Assembly (NCBI GenBank): GCA_002205125.1
Contig: NIOE01000022.1
Location: forward strand, 1-41,745
Direction of reading: 5' to 3'
Source: Roseateles noduli
GTDB lineage: Bacteria; Pseudomonadota; Gammaproteobacteria; Burkholderiales; Burkholderiaceae_C
Length of the DNA stretch: 41,745 nt
Under the pieces are notes generated by a model. It saw only the letters and a program-made list of their open reading frames with translations. It searched no databases and had not been told where the DNA came from. Numbering within the stretch: the stretch's first letter is position 1; the number at the start of each line of letters is the position of its first letter. This document shows, in pieces, positions 25,655 through 36,098 of this stretch. Both the position numbers and the translations under genes were made by a program.

Positions 25655-27298
25655 TCAGCCCGGGTCGCTCATCCCCAGGTGGTGGGACAGGTACATCTTC
25701 CCGCGGAACCACGACTCCCAGCCGCTGGCCTTGAGCCGGTCGAGCACCGGTCCCTTGACCTCGCTGAGGTCGAGGCGCCGGCCCTGGCGCTCCAGCGTCT
25801 CGTGCAGTTCCTTCAGCGCGCTGAGGCCGCTGAAGTCGATGCTGTTGACCGGCGACATCTGCAGCAGCACGCGCCTTGTGGTCGGGTGCGTGTCGAGGTG
25901 GGCCTGGACGACGTCGGCCAGGCTGCGGCCGTTGAGGAAGAGCAGGCTCTCGTCGATGCGCAGGCCGAGGACCTCCGGATCGAGCTCGACGTGGTGGCGC
26001 TCGACGTTGCGGTAGTGCTCGGTGCCCGGGATGCGGCCGATCAGCGCGACGTGCGGCCGCGCGCTGCGCTGCAGCAGCAGCGCGATCGCGCTCGCGACGC
26101 CCAGGCCCAGCGCCGCGGTGATGCCCACGAAGATCACCAGCAGCGTCACCGCCGTCATGAGCAGCGCCTCGGCGCGGTCGTAGCGCCAGGCATCGGCATA
26201 AGGGCCGAACTTCAGGCCGGACAGCACCGCGACCATGATGCTGGCCGCCAGCACCGGCTTGGGCACCCAGGCCAGCAGCGGCGACAGCGTCAGCAGCACC
26301 AGGCCCATCATCGCGGCAACGAAGACGCCGGTCATGCGGGTGCGGCTCCCCGCGTCGCTCATCAGCACGCTGCGCGAGAAGCTCGCCGCGGCGGGCATGC
26401 CGCCGGAGATCGCCGCCGCCAGATTGGCGACGGACAGACCCATCAGTTCGCGTCGCGCGTCGACGCGTTGACCGACGCGACGTGCGAGCGATTCCGCCAC
26501 CGCCAGGCTCGACACGTAGCCGAGCAGCCCGATCAGCGCGGCGCCGGGGAGCATCGCGGTCCAGAGTTCGGCATCGAGCCGCGGCAGCGTGAACACCAGC
26601 GCCAGCGGCGGCAGCTCGCCGACGCGCGGCAGGCCCAGCGGATCCCAGCCCCAGGCGACGCCGATGCCGATGAGCAGCACCGCCAGCGGCGCGATGCGCG
26701 AGACGAAGCCCTTCGGCAGCCGCCGCACCACGACGAGCGCGAGGAGCGACACCACGCCGAACAGCGCCGCGACGCCGCGCCAGTCGAAGCCGTGCGCCGA
26801 CATCGATCGCCACAGGTCCGGCAGCGTGCCGCCGGTGGCCGTCGAGCCGATCAGCACGGGCAACTGGCTCGCGGCGATGGCGATCGTCGCGCCCGACTCG
26901 AAGCCGTGCAGCACCGGCACCGACAGCAGCGCGGCCAGCGCATGCAGCCGCAGCAGCGCCGCCGCGCCGAGGAACAGACCGACCTCCGCGGACAGCACCA
27001 GCGCGGCTTCGCTCGGGCTGACGCCGGCGGGCGCCAGCTGCAGCGTCTGCATGATCATCAGCGCCAGCACGGCCACCGGGCCGATGTTGAGGAAGGGGCT
27101 GGAGCCCAGCGCCGCGTAGAACAGCGGCGGCAGCAGGCTGGCGTAGAGGCCCACCTGCGGCGGCAGGCCCGCGAGCATCGCGTAGGCCAGGCTCTGGGGA
27201 ATCAGGAGGACGCTGACCACCACGGCGGCGACAAGATCGTCGCGCAAGGCATCGCGCAGATAGGGCCGGATGGCGGCGAGGGAGGGCAGCGTCGGCAT
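25655..27298 (-). CDS. SulP-family anion transporter with STAS domain
   Basis: A 547-residue protein. The first 400 or so residues are a SLC26/SulP membrane domain: LIPQSLAYAMLAGLPPQVGLY, then NIGPVAVLALMIM, GFESGATIAIA and ESLARRVGQRVD-ARRELMGLSVANL. The C-terminal STAS domain (about 440-545) contains LLQMSPVNSIDFSGLSALKELHETLE and LKASGWESWFRGKMY. Such proteins exchange or co-transport sulfate, bicarbonate or other anions; the substrate cannot be fixed from sequence. The conserved phosphorylation-type Ser of STAS modules is present in DFSG. The ATG at 27298 directly precedes a family-typical N-terminus. It has its own promoter region. Confidence 0.93.
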   Translation of the reverse strand: MPTLPSLAAIRPYLRDALRDDLVAAVVVSVLLIPQSLAYAMLAGLPPQVGLYASLLPPLFYAALGSSPFLNIGPVAVLALMIMQTLQLAPAGVSPSEAALVLSAEVGLFLGAAALLRLHALAALLSVPVLHGFESGATIAIAASQLPVLIGSTATGGTLPDLWRSMSAHGFDWRGVAALFGVVSLLALVVVRRLPKGFVSRIAPLAVLLIGIGVAWGWDPLGLPRVGELPPLALVFTLPRLDAELWTAMLPGAALIGLLGYVSSLAVAESLARRVGQRVDARRELMGLSVANLAAAISGGMPAAASFSRSVLMSDAGSRTRMTGVFVAAMMGLVLLTLSPLLAWVPKPVLAASIMVAVLSGLKFGPYADAWRYDRAEALLMTAVTLLVIFVGITAALGLGVASAIALLLQRSARPHVALIGRIPGTEHYRNVERHHVELDPEVLGLRIDESLLFLNGRSLADVVQAHLDTHPTTRRVLLQMSPVNSIDFSGLSALKELHETLERQGRRLDLSEVKGPVLDRLKASGWESWFRGKMYLSHHLGMSDPG

Positions 27299-27469
27299 GG
27301 GGGGAGGCCGCAGGAGCAGCGCGCGGCAGTATAGGCGGCACCTCCCCCGCCTCCTCCCGTCGGCCGTGCGCGTCCGGGCGCGTGCCGGCCTCGCCTCGCG
27401 CCGCCCTTCCTCGTCGGCCCCCCTCTGCCCTCTCTTTCATCGGCCCCCCGAGAAGGAACTCGGAGGCGC

Positions 27470-28264
27470 TCAGAGGATCAGCGACCCCGAGGGGTTCTCC
27501 GGCGGCACGCGCGGCAGCGGGGGCGTCCTCGGCTCCAGCAGATCGATCGAGAGCTTCAGCGTCAGCTCCTCGCCCCGCGCGAGCGGCTGCAGGCGCGGCG
27601 AGTCTGGCGTCATGAGCTGGACCTGCACCGAGGCCCGCGTCGCGTGGCGCTCGAAGCTCAAGGTATCGAGCGGCCGTTCCCCGCGCAGCAGCACGATGCG
27701 TCCGCCGGCGCCGCTCAGCGACGCGATGCCGCACCAGGGATCGCGCCGCTCCACGTGATCGCGGCCGGACAGCTTCACGACGTCGATCGTCTCATCCAGC
27801 CACGCGGCGTCGGCGAAGTCGTCCGGGAAGTGCAGCAGCCACCCCAGGCGCGCCGGCATCGGCATGCGGCTCAGGTTGCGCACCGACAGGCTCCAGTCGA
27901 GCCGGTGCTCGTCCAGCCGCAGCGTCTGGCTGGCCTGGAGGCCCCAGGCGCCCGGCGACGGGCTGCTCGCATGCAGCATCAGCGTGATCGCATCGGGCGA
28001 CTGGTGCGTGATGCGCCAGGGGTCGTCGAAGGCGCCGAGGTCCGGGACCAGGTGCGCCATGTCCTCGGGCACCTGGGACGGCGGCATCAGTCTCACGGCG
28101 CCGCCGCCCACGAGTTTGGTCCGCTCGATCAGCAGCGGACGCAACCACGGCTCGCGACCGCCAGGCCCGCTCTCTCCCAGCCAGCGCAAGCGCCCGCCGC
28201 GATCCGGCGCCACCGCCGCGCGCCAGCGCCCCGATTTCAGTTCGACCACTTGACCCACATGCAT
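27470..28264 (-). CDS. aldose 1-epimerase-like protein
   Basis: A 264-residue protein with a galactose-mutarotase-like beta-sandwich appearance. It has an early Gly-Gly-Arg turn (AAVAPDRGGRLRWLG), LRLDEHRLDWSLSVRNLSRMPMPA (the conserved tail of the sandwich), then GWLLHFPDDF and late strands (RIVLLRGERPL, LKLSIDLLEP). Catalytic His and Glu of GalM cannot be assigned with confidence. The family converts alpha and beta anomers of free sugars, but many relatives act on sugar phosphates or have no known substrate. It lies between the SulP gene (171 bp) and an HD-GYP-like gene (158 bp), with no sugar-metabolism genes around it. Confidence 0.6.
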   Translation of the reverse strand: MHVGQVVELKSGRWRAAVAPDRGGRLRWLGESGPGGREPWLRPLLIERTKLVGGGAVRLMPPSQVPEDMAHLVPDLGAFDDPWRITHQSPDAITLMLHASSPSPGAWGLQASQTLRLDEHRLDWSLSVRNLSRMPMPARLGWLLHFPDDFADAAWLDETIDVVKLSGRDHVERRDPWCGIASLSGAGGRIVLLRGERPLDTLSFERHATRASVQVQLMTPDSPRLQPLARGEELTLKLSIDLLEPRTPPLPRVPPENPSGSLIL

Positions 28265-28422
28265 CCCCCATGTCCGAAAGCGGCGGAGTCTGCGCGCCGC
28301 GAACGGGGGTCGGGCTTACCGAAAGAGAGGTGGATCCTCGCCAGTCTGATGCATCGAGGTGGATCGCCCGCAAGGTTTTGCGGAGGGGACTCCGGTCGAG
28401 CGCCCGGCGCCCTCGTTCCGAC

Positions 28423-29565
28423 CTAGGCGCTGGCGATCAGCGCCGCGATGCGCTCGTCGGACAGGCGGATCGGCGAGGCGTGCGCGGGCAGCAGCGCGAT
28501 CACCGCGTGGTCCTCGCGGCTGCTGTCGCGCAGCACCGGCGTGTGGCGCGGCTCGCCGTTGGCGTTGGTCAAGGCCGACACCATCGGACGGTGCGCCTTG
28601 TCGCCGTTGCGCACGACCAGACCGACCTCGCCGCTGGCCAGCCGCACCAGGCTCCCCGGCGGGAAGATGCCGAAGGACTTGATCAGCGCGGCGGCCAGCG
28701 GGCTCTGCGCCGCCATCTGGTGGAGCTCGCGCCCCGCCTGCGCCGCGCTCATCGCCGGCCGGTTGGCACGGCTGCTCAGGCGCGCGGTGTAGACGTCGGC
28801 GTAGCGCAGCATCTCGGCCAGCTCGCCGACGTCGCTGAGGCCGTGCGGATAGCCGCGGCCGTCGGGCGTCTCATGGTGCTGCAGCACCGCTTCCAGCCAG
28901 TCCGGATCGTCGATGCCGGCGGCGCTCAGCATCTCGACGCTGCGGATCGGGTGTTCGTTGATGGCCTCGCGCTGCATCGCCGTCAGCGGCGAGACCTGGC
29001 TGGACAAGCGCGCCTGCAGGTCCAGCATGCCCAGGTTCATCGTCAGCGCGGCCTGGAAGGCGCGACGCTGGTCGTCCGGGCCCCAGCCCAGATAGCGGGC
29101 GGCCGCATGGCACGCGGTGGCCGCATGCAAGGAATGCGTAACGCCGTAGTGGCCGCTGGTGGATTCAGGCTGGCGGACCACCTGGGAGAGGGCGACCTCC
29201 GGCGAGCTGTCGATCAGCGTCAGCATCAGCGAGGTCGCGCCGTCCAGCGCGGTCGCCATGCGGTCCGGCGAAGCCGACAGCGCGTTGCGCACGTCCTGCT
29301 GGCCGCGGTCCCACTCCTCGGGAAGCCGCTCGCGCAGGTAGGCGGCGGAGCGCGCGGGTCCGGGGGCCGCCTGGCGCGCCGATTCGGCCAGCTCGTTCGC
29401 GTCGACCAGGGCGCCGCGACGCATCAGCGCGTTGAGCTGCGCCTCGTCGACGATCACCTGCCCGCGCGCGAGCAGCAGCGTCCGGTCGGTGTCGCGCACG
29501 CTGAAGGCGAGCGGCTGACCGAGGACGATGCGGTTCTTGACCGATGACAGTGAACAGACACGCAT
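28423..29565 (-). CDS. degenerate HD-GYP domain protein
   Basis: A 380-residue cytoplasmic protein. The middle (about residues 130-290) aligns to an HD-GYP c-di-GMP phosphodiesterase: GVTHSLHAATACHAAA (first His region), NEHPIRSVEML, and HHETPDGRGYPHGL, which is a clear HHExxDGxGYP signature, then MLRYADVYTARLSSRANRPA. The metal-binding HD of the catalytic HDIGK motif is replaced by TMNLGML, so hydrolysis is unlikely. N- and C-terminal parts (LAFSVRDTDRTLLLARGQVI; GSLVRLASGEVGLVVRNG) are typical flanks of HD-GYP proteins in this order. It may be a c-di-GMP receptor or adapter, as inactive GGDEF/EAL/HD-GYP proteins often are. Confidence 0.85.
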   Translation of the reverse strand: MRVCSLSSVKNRIVLGQPLAFSVRDTDRTLLLARGQVIVDEAQLNALMRRGALVDANELAESARQAAPGPARSAAYLRERLPEEWDRGQQDVRNALSASPDRMATALDGATSLMLTLIDSSPEVALSQVVRQPESTSGHYGVTHSLHAATACHAAARYLGWGPDDQRRAFQAALTMNLGMLDLQARLSSQVSPLTAMQREAINEHPIRSVEMLSAAGIDDPDWLEAVLQHHETPDGRGYPHGLSDVGELAEMLRYADVYTARLSSRANRPAMSAAQAGRELHQMAAQSPLAAALIKSFGIFPPGSLVRLASGEVGLVVRNGDKAHRPMVSALTNANGEPRHTPVLRDSSREDHAVIALLPAHASPIRLSDERIAALIASA

Positions 29566-29817
29566 GGAGGACGTGATGAGCGACTTGAAGAGCGGCGTGG
29601 CGAGTGACCTTGAGCCGGCCGCGTCACATGTCTTGAATTTGTAACGCGGGCGGCCCGCACTCTACATCGTCCGTTCTAGGCGCGGACTGAACTGCCGGAG
29701 CGTCCCCTGTTCCCGCCCGGCAGGCTGAAGCGCCCACTTCGTCACGGAAAGACGGGCGTCCTGGGCCCCGATCAGGTGAGCGCCCGCTCCCGCCGGGGCG
29801 GTTGCCGGATCAAGGCG

Positions 29818-30273
29818 TCACGCGCCGCGCGCGGTCGGCCCCGCGCCTTCCGGATGGCAGGCGCAGGCCTCGCCGTGCGCCGCGGACACGAGTTCCTCGA
29901 GGATGCCGCAGGCGTGGTGATCGTGGTCCGCGTCGCAGCGCTTCTGCAGCGCGACCAGCTGCGCCTCCAGCGCCCGCATGCTCTGCAGCCGGGCGCGGAC
30001 CTTGCCGAGTTGCGACGCCACCAGCACGTCGACCTTCACGAGTTCCTCCGGGTCGCGGGTCTCCAGGCTGTTGAGCAGCAGCGTGACGTCCGCCAGCGAC
30101 ATGTCCAGCGCGCGGCAGTGCCGGATGAAGGCCAAGCGCTCCAGGTGGGCATGCGCGTAATCGCGGTAGCCGTTGTCGCTCCGCGCAGGCGGAGGCAACA
30201 GGCCGCTCTTCTCATAGAAGCGGATGGTTTCGATGTCCACGCCGGTGGACTTGCTCAGTTCGCCGATTCGCAT
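29818..30273 (-). CDS. cadR: MerR-family Cd(II)/Pb(II)-responsive regulator
   Basis: A 151-residue MerR-type dimeric activator. The winged helix reads MRIGELSKSTGVDIETIRFY followed by EKSGLLPPPARSDNGYRDY; a long dimerisation helix follows to about 118. The C-terminal metal loop holds KRCDADHDHHACGIL (Cys113, Cys122) and an extra His/Cys tail (GEACACHP). Compared with CadR/ZntR proteins as I recall them, the Cys near residue 77-79 is absent (here PEELVKVDV), so metal preference might be altered. It is divergently transcribed from the P-type ATPase across 56 bp, the classic arrangement in which the regulator distorts an overlong promoter spacer to turn on export. Confidence 0.93.
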   Translation of the reverse strand: MRIGELSKSTGVDIETIRFYEKSGLLPPPARSDNGYRDYAHAHLERLAFIRHCRALDMSLADVTLLLNSLETRDPEELVKVDVLVASQLGKVRARLQSMRALEAQLVALQKRCDADHDHHACGILEELVSAAHGEACACHPEGAGPTARGA

Positions 30274-30329
30274 GCCGATCAGGATAGCCGCTTGACCTTG
30301 GAGCGGCTACAGACTATCCAATCGACCCC
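30274..30329. promoter_or_regulatory. divergent cadR-cadA promoter/operator
   Basis: The 56-bp gap contains TTGACC (30292-30297) as a -35 on the plus strand, followed by TTGGAGCGGCTACAGACT. That block resembles operators of the ZntR/CadR group (TTGACC-TnGGAGnnGGCTnCA). A -10 is not certain: TATCCA (30315-30320) is similar to the zntA TATCCT but only 17 bp from the -35. For cadR, TATCCT reads on the minus strand at 30286-30281. Confidence 0.55.
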
Positions 30330-32735
<2,406 letters not shown>

Positions 32736-32900
32736 CGGCCGTCCGGACCTAGGGAGAGCCCTAGTGCCGAGGGGCGGGTTCACGCTGACCTTTCGCTGAC
32801 AATGGCGCCGCCTGCCGCTGGCGGGCCCTGAAGGATCGGATCGATCCGGGGCCTGGACCAGCGGCAAACGCGTTCTGATCCCTGGAACGCGGTTTCCCGT

Positions 32901-32917
32901 GACCCGGACGCCGGGTC
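32901..32917 (+). promoter_or_regulatory. 7-bp hairpin in leader of peptide transporter gene
   Basis: GACCCGG-ACG-CCGGGTC is a perfect stem 45 bp upstream of the TTG start at 32963. It has no T run. It could be the end of the cadA message or a leader structure of the transporter gene. Confidence 0.4.
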
Positions 32918-32962
32918 ATTGATTCCCCAGCGATCCTTCAGCGATCGATCACGGAGCGTCGT

Positions 32963-34504
32963 TTGAACACAATTCAAACTCCCGGAGCGCGGCAGACCAT
33001 CCTCGGCCAGCCCAACAGCCTGTTCGTCCTGTTCTTCACCGAGATGTGGGAACGGTTCTCCTACTACGGCATGCGGGCGCTGCTCGTGCTGTACCTCATC
33101 TCCGAGGCCGCCAAGGGCGGCTGGGGCTGGACGCGCGAGGAGGCGACCAGCCTCTACGGCACGTACACGATGCTGGTGTACCTGACGCCCATCATCGGCG
33201 GCTACATCGCGGACCGGTTCCTGGGCACGCGGCGCTCGGTGGTGCTGGGCGGCTTCATCATCGCGGCCGGCCACATCGCGCTGTTCTTCGACACCAAGGC
33301 GACCTTCTACGTCGGCCTGGGTCTGGTGATCCTGGGCACGGGCCTGTTCAAGCCGAACATCTCGGCGATCGTGGGCCAGCTCTACAACAAGGACAACGAA
33401 GGCCAGCGCGACGGCGGCTACACGCTGTTCTACATGGGCGTGAACGCGGGCGCCTTCTTCGGCATCTCGCTGTGCGGCTACATCGGCGAGAAGATCGGCT
33501 GGCACTACGGCTTCGGTCTGGCGGCGGTCTTCATGATCCTGGGCGCGCTGCAGTTCTGGCTGGCGCAGGGCATCTTCGGCGACATCGGCGGCGTGCCGAG
33601 CAAGAACGCGCCGCTGGTGGACGCGAGCGAGCCGCTGGACGACACGCCCGCGCACATCGTGCGCGACCGCCTGATCGCGATCGGCGTGTTCTCGTTCTTC
33701 ACGATCTTCTTCTGGTTCGCCTTCGAGCAGGCCGGCGGATCGATGACCATCTTCGCGGCGGACTACACCGACCGCGCGCTGGTGGGCACGAGCGGGCTGA
33801 TCTTCAAGATCGTCAACTCGCTGATGACGCTGATCCCGGTGGCGATCCTGAGCTGGCTGCTGGTCAAGCTGGGCCGCAGCACCGAGGGCCTGTACAAGCT
33901 CTCCAACCTGCTGCTGGCGCTGGCGCTGGCGGTGATCTGGGGCCTGTCGCTGTGGATGCTGGGGCGTGAGTTCCAGATGGAGCAATCGGAGATTCCGGCC
34001 ACCTGGTTCGGCGTGCTGAACTCCTTCTTCCTGGTGATCCTGGCGCCGATGTTCAGCAAGATGTGGGAGCGTCGCTGGAACCCGAGCGGTCCGGTGAAGT
34101 TCGGCGTCGGGCTGGTGCTGCTGGGTCTGGGCTTCGCGGCGCTGTCGTACGGCGCGTCGGGCATCCCGGCGGGTGCGAAGACGGCGCAGGTCAGCATGAT
34201 CTTCCTGACGCTGGCCTACCTGCTGCACACGATGGGCGAGCTGTGCCTGTCGCCGGTCGGCCTGTCCTACATCTCCAAGCTGGCGCCGGCGCGCCTGCTG
34301 GGCCTGATGTTCGGCGTCTGGTTCGTCAACGCCGCGATCGCCAACAAGATCGCCGGCATGACGGGCTCGTACATCGACGCGATCTCGTCGACGTACTCCA
34401 TGTCCACCTTCTTCCTGATCTTCACCATCGTCCCCGCGGGCGCCGGCGTGCTGCTGATGCTGCTCAGCCCGGTGATGAAGAAGCTGATGCACGGCGTGCA
34501 TTGA
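32963..34504 (+). CDS. POT/PTR family di-/tripeptide:H+ symporter
   Basis: A 513-residue MFS transporter with 12-14 helices. The N-terminal signature FFTEMWERFSYYGMRALLVLYL carries the ExxER proton-coupling motif. GTRRSVVLGG and FKPNISAIVGQLY (the second POT signature), FYMGVNAGAFFG, and a late HTMGELCLSPVGLSYISKLAP follow. It should import small peptides. Start is a TTG at 32963 with a weak GGAG site 8 nt upstream; no ATG fits better. A strong terminator follows. The leader contains a hairpin (32901-32917). Confidence 0.94.
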   Translation: MNTIQTPGARQTILGQPNSLFVLFFTEMWERFSYYGMRALLVLYLISEAAKGGWGWTREEATSLYGTYTMLVYLTPIIGGYIADRFLGTRRSVVLGGFIIAAGHIALFFDTKATFYVGLGLVILGTGLFKPNISAIVGQLYNKDNEGQRDGGYTLFYMGVNAGAFFGISLCGYIGEKIGWHYGFGLAAVFMILGALQFWLAQGIFGDIGGVPSKNAPLVDASEPLDDTPAHIVRDRLIAIGVFSFFTIFFWFAFEQAGGSMTIFAADYTDRALVGTSGLIFKIVNSLMTLIPVAILSWLLVKLGRSTEGLYKLSNLLLALALAVIWGLSLWMLGREFQMEQSEIPATWFGVLNSFFLVILAPMFSKMWERRWNPSGPVKFGVGLVLLGLGFAALSYGASGIPAGAKTAQVSMIFLTLAYLLHTMGELCLSPVGLSYISKLAPARLLGLMFGVWFVNAAIANKIAGMTGSYIDAISSTYSMSTFFLIFTIVPAGAGVLLMLLSPVMKKLMHGVH

Positions 34505-34552
34505 GCGCCGCGAAGGGTCCTCCGGGATCCTTCACGACCACCCTCGACGAAG

Positions 34553-34576
34553 AACCCGGGCTTGCCCGGGTTTTTT
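34553..34576 (+). terminator. strong rho-independent terminator
   Basis: AACCCGGGC-TT-GCCCGGGTT stem (34553-34572) runs into TTTTTT (34571-34576), 48 bp after the peptide transporter stop. Confidence 0.93.
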
Positions 34577-34792
34577 GTTGCCTGCGTCGCGGCTCACGCG
34601 TCGGGCGGGGCGGCATGCGAAAGAACGGCCCGTGCTGCGAAGCACCAATCTGGGTCACTCCGCCCTCCTTGCCCAATCCTCCGGACCCCCATCCTCCTGA
34701 CGTTTTCCGGCAGTGTCTCCGACGAGACTTGCTCACAACCTTGCCCAGGCAGTCAATCGTTTCCAGGAAGCCCTCCGGCAAAGGGACAGGTA

Positions 34793-34833
34793 TTGCCTGA
34801 GGCACTGGAAGCGTTTTCATGTACCGCGTACAT
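34793..34833 (+). promoter_or_regulatory. putative efflux-operon promoter with palindromic operator
   Basis: A perfect 15-bp palindrome, ATGTAC-CGC-GTACAT (34819-34833), overlaps a plausible promoter: TTGCCT (34793-34798) as -35 and TTTCAT (34815-34820) as -10, 16 bp apart. A bound dimer would block transcription of the RND operon. The form suits a TetR/AcrR-type repressor, but no regulator gene lies within the window next to it. The rest of 34577-34886 shows no gene. Confidence 0.55.
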
Positions 34834-34886
34834 TCCGCCGCACGCTGCGGTGCAACAGATGCCGTGGGCGTTTTCGGGAGTGATGC

Positions 34887-36080
34887 ATGGCTGGACCTTC
34901 TTTCAATCGCAACGCCGTCGCCGGCGCCCTGGTGGCGCTGCTGCTGACCGCCTGTGGACAACAGGATCAACAACAACAGCATGGCGGCCCTCCGCCCGTG
35001 ACGGTCGCCCCGGCGATCTCGCGCGAAGTCCAGGACTTCGATGAATTCACCGGCCGCCTGGAGGCGCCCGACACCGTCGAGATCCGCGCCCGTGTCGCCG
35101 GAACGCTCGACAAGGTCCACTTCCGCGAGGGCCAGGTCGTCAAGAAGGGCGACCCGCTCTTCACCATCGACCCGCGTCCGTTCCAGGCCGAGGTCGCCCG
35201 CGCCGAAGCGCAGGCCGCCGCCGCCCGCACCGCCGGCGAACTGAGCAAGTCCGACCTGGGCCGCGCCGAGAAGCTCGTCGCCATCCAGGGCGTCAGCCAG
35301 CAGGAGATCGACCAGCTCAAGGCCGCCGTCCGCAACAACGAGGCCAACATCCGCGCCGCCGAAGCCGCCGTGACCCAGGCCAAGCTGAATGTGGAGTTCA
35401 CGCAGGTCCGCGCCCCGGTCTCCGGCCGCAGCTCCCGCGCCAACGTGACGCCGGGCAACCTCGTCAACATCGGCGAGCCGGTGCTGACGACCGTCGTCTC
35501 CAGCGACAAGGTCTACGCCTACTTCGACGCCAGCGAGGCGACCTTCCTGAAGTACGCCGCCGCCGCCCGCGCCGGCGGCGCCAAGCGCGAGCAGGCCACC
35601 AAGGTCACCCTGGGCCTGGCCAACGAGCAGGGCTACCCGCATGAAGGCCGCATGGACTTCGTCGACAACCGCCTGAACCCGGCCACCGCCACCATCCGCG
35701 GCCGCGCCGTCTTCGACAACAAGGACGGGCTGTTCGTCCCCGGCCTGTTCGCCCGCGTCAGGCTGGAAGGCACCGGCTCCTACACCGCCACGCTGATCCC
35801 GGACCGCGCCATCGGCACGGACCAGGCCAACAAGGTCGTGATGGTGGTCGGCGCCAACAACATCGTGGCGCCCCGTCCGGTCCAGGCCGGCGCGCTGTTC
35901 GACGGCTACCGCGTGGTCCAGGGCGTCAAGCCCGGCGAGCTCGTGATCATCGACGGTCTCCAGCATGCGATGCCCGGCGCGCCGGTCACGCCGCAGCAGG
36001 CCAAGCTCGACGACAAGGGCCGCCCCGTCGCCGCGCCGCAGGGCGCCGCGCCCGCCGCTCCCGCCGCGTCGTCGAAGTAA
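34887..36080 (+). CDS. RND efflux periplasmic adaptor lipoprotein
   Basis: A 397-residue membrane-fusion protein of the AcrA/MexE type. The signal ends in a lipobox (LLLTAC, Cys23) followed by Gln-rich sequence, so it is anchored in the inner membrane. The order is conventional: barrel-lipoyl half (DEFTGRLEAPDTVEIRARVAG, DKVHFREGQVVKKGDPLF), coiled-coil hairpin (about 105-165), second lipoyl half (LNVEFTQVRAPVSG), then the beta-barrel and membrane-proximal domains. It bridges the pump and the outer-membrane factor. It is followed 18 bp later by the pump gene. A Pro/Ala-rich tail (AAPQGAAPAAPAA) closes the protein. Confidence 0.95.
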   Translation: MAGPSFNRNAVAGALVALLLTACGQQDQQQQHGGPPPVTVAPAISREVQDFDEFTGRLEAPDTVEIRARVAGTLDKVHFREGQVVKKGDPLFTIDPRPFQAEVARAEAQAAAARTAGELSKSDLGRAEKLVAIQGVSQQEIDQLKAAVRNNEANIRAAEAAVTQAKLNVEFTQVRAPVSGRSSRANVTPGNLVNIGEPVLTTVVSSDKVYAYFDASEATFLKYAAAARAGGAKREQATKVTLGLANEQGYPHEGRMDFVDNRLNPATATIRGRAVFDNKDGLFVPGLFARVRLEGTGSYTATLIPDRAIGTDQANKVVMVVGANNIVAPRPVQAGALFDGYRVVQGVKPGELVIIDGLQHAMPGAPVTPQQAKLDDKGRPVAAPQGAAPAAPAASSK

Positions 36081-36098
36081 CCCGACGCGAGGCCGTCC

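Noticed and set aside
34063-34800. Plus-strand frame overlapping the end of the peptide transporter and running through the terminator.
   Set aside because: No ribosome site or protein-like sequence, and it would cross the strong terminator at 34553-34576.
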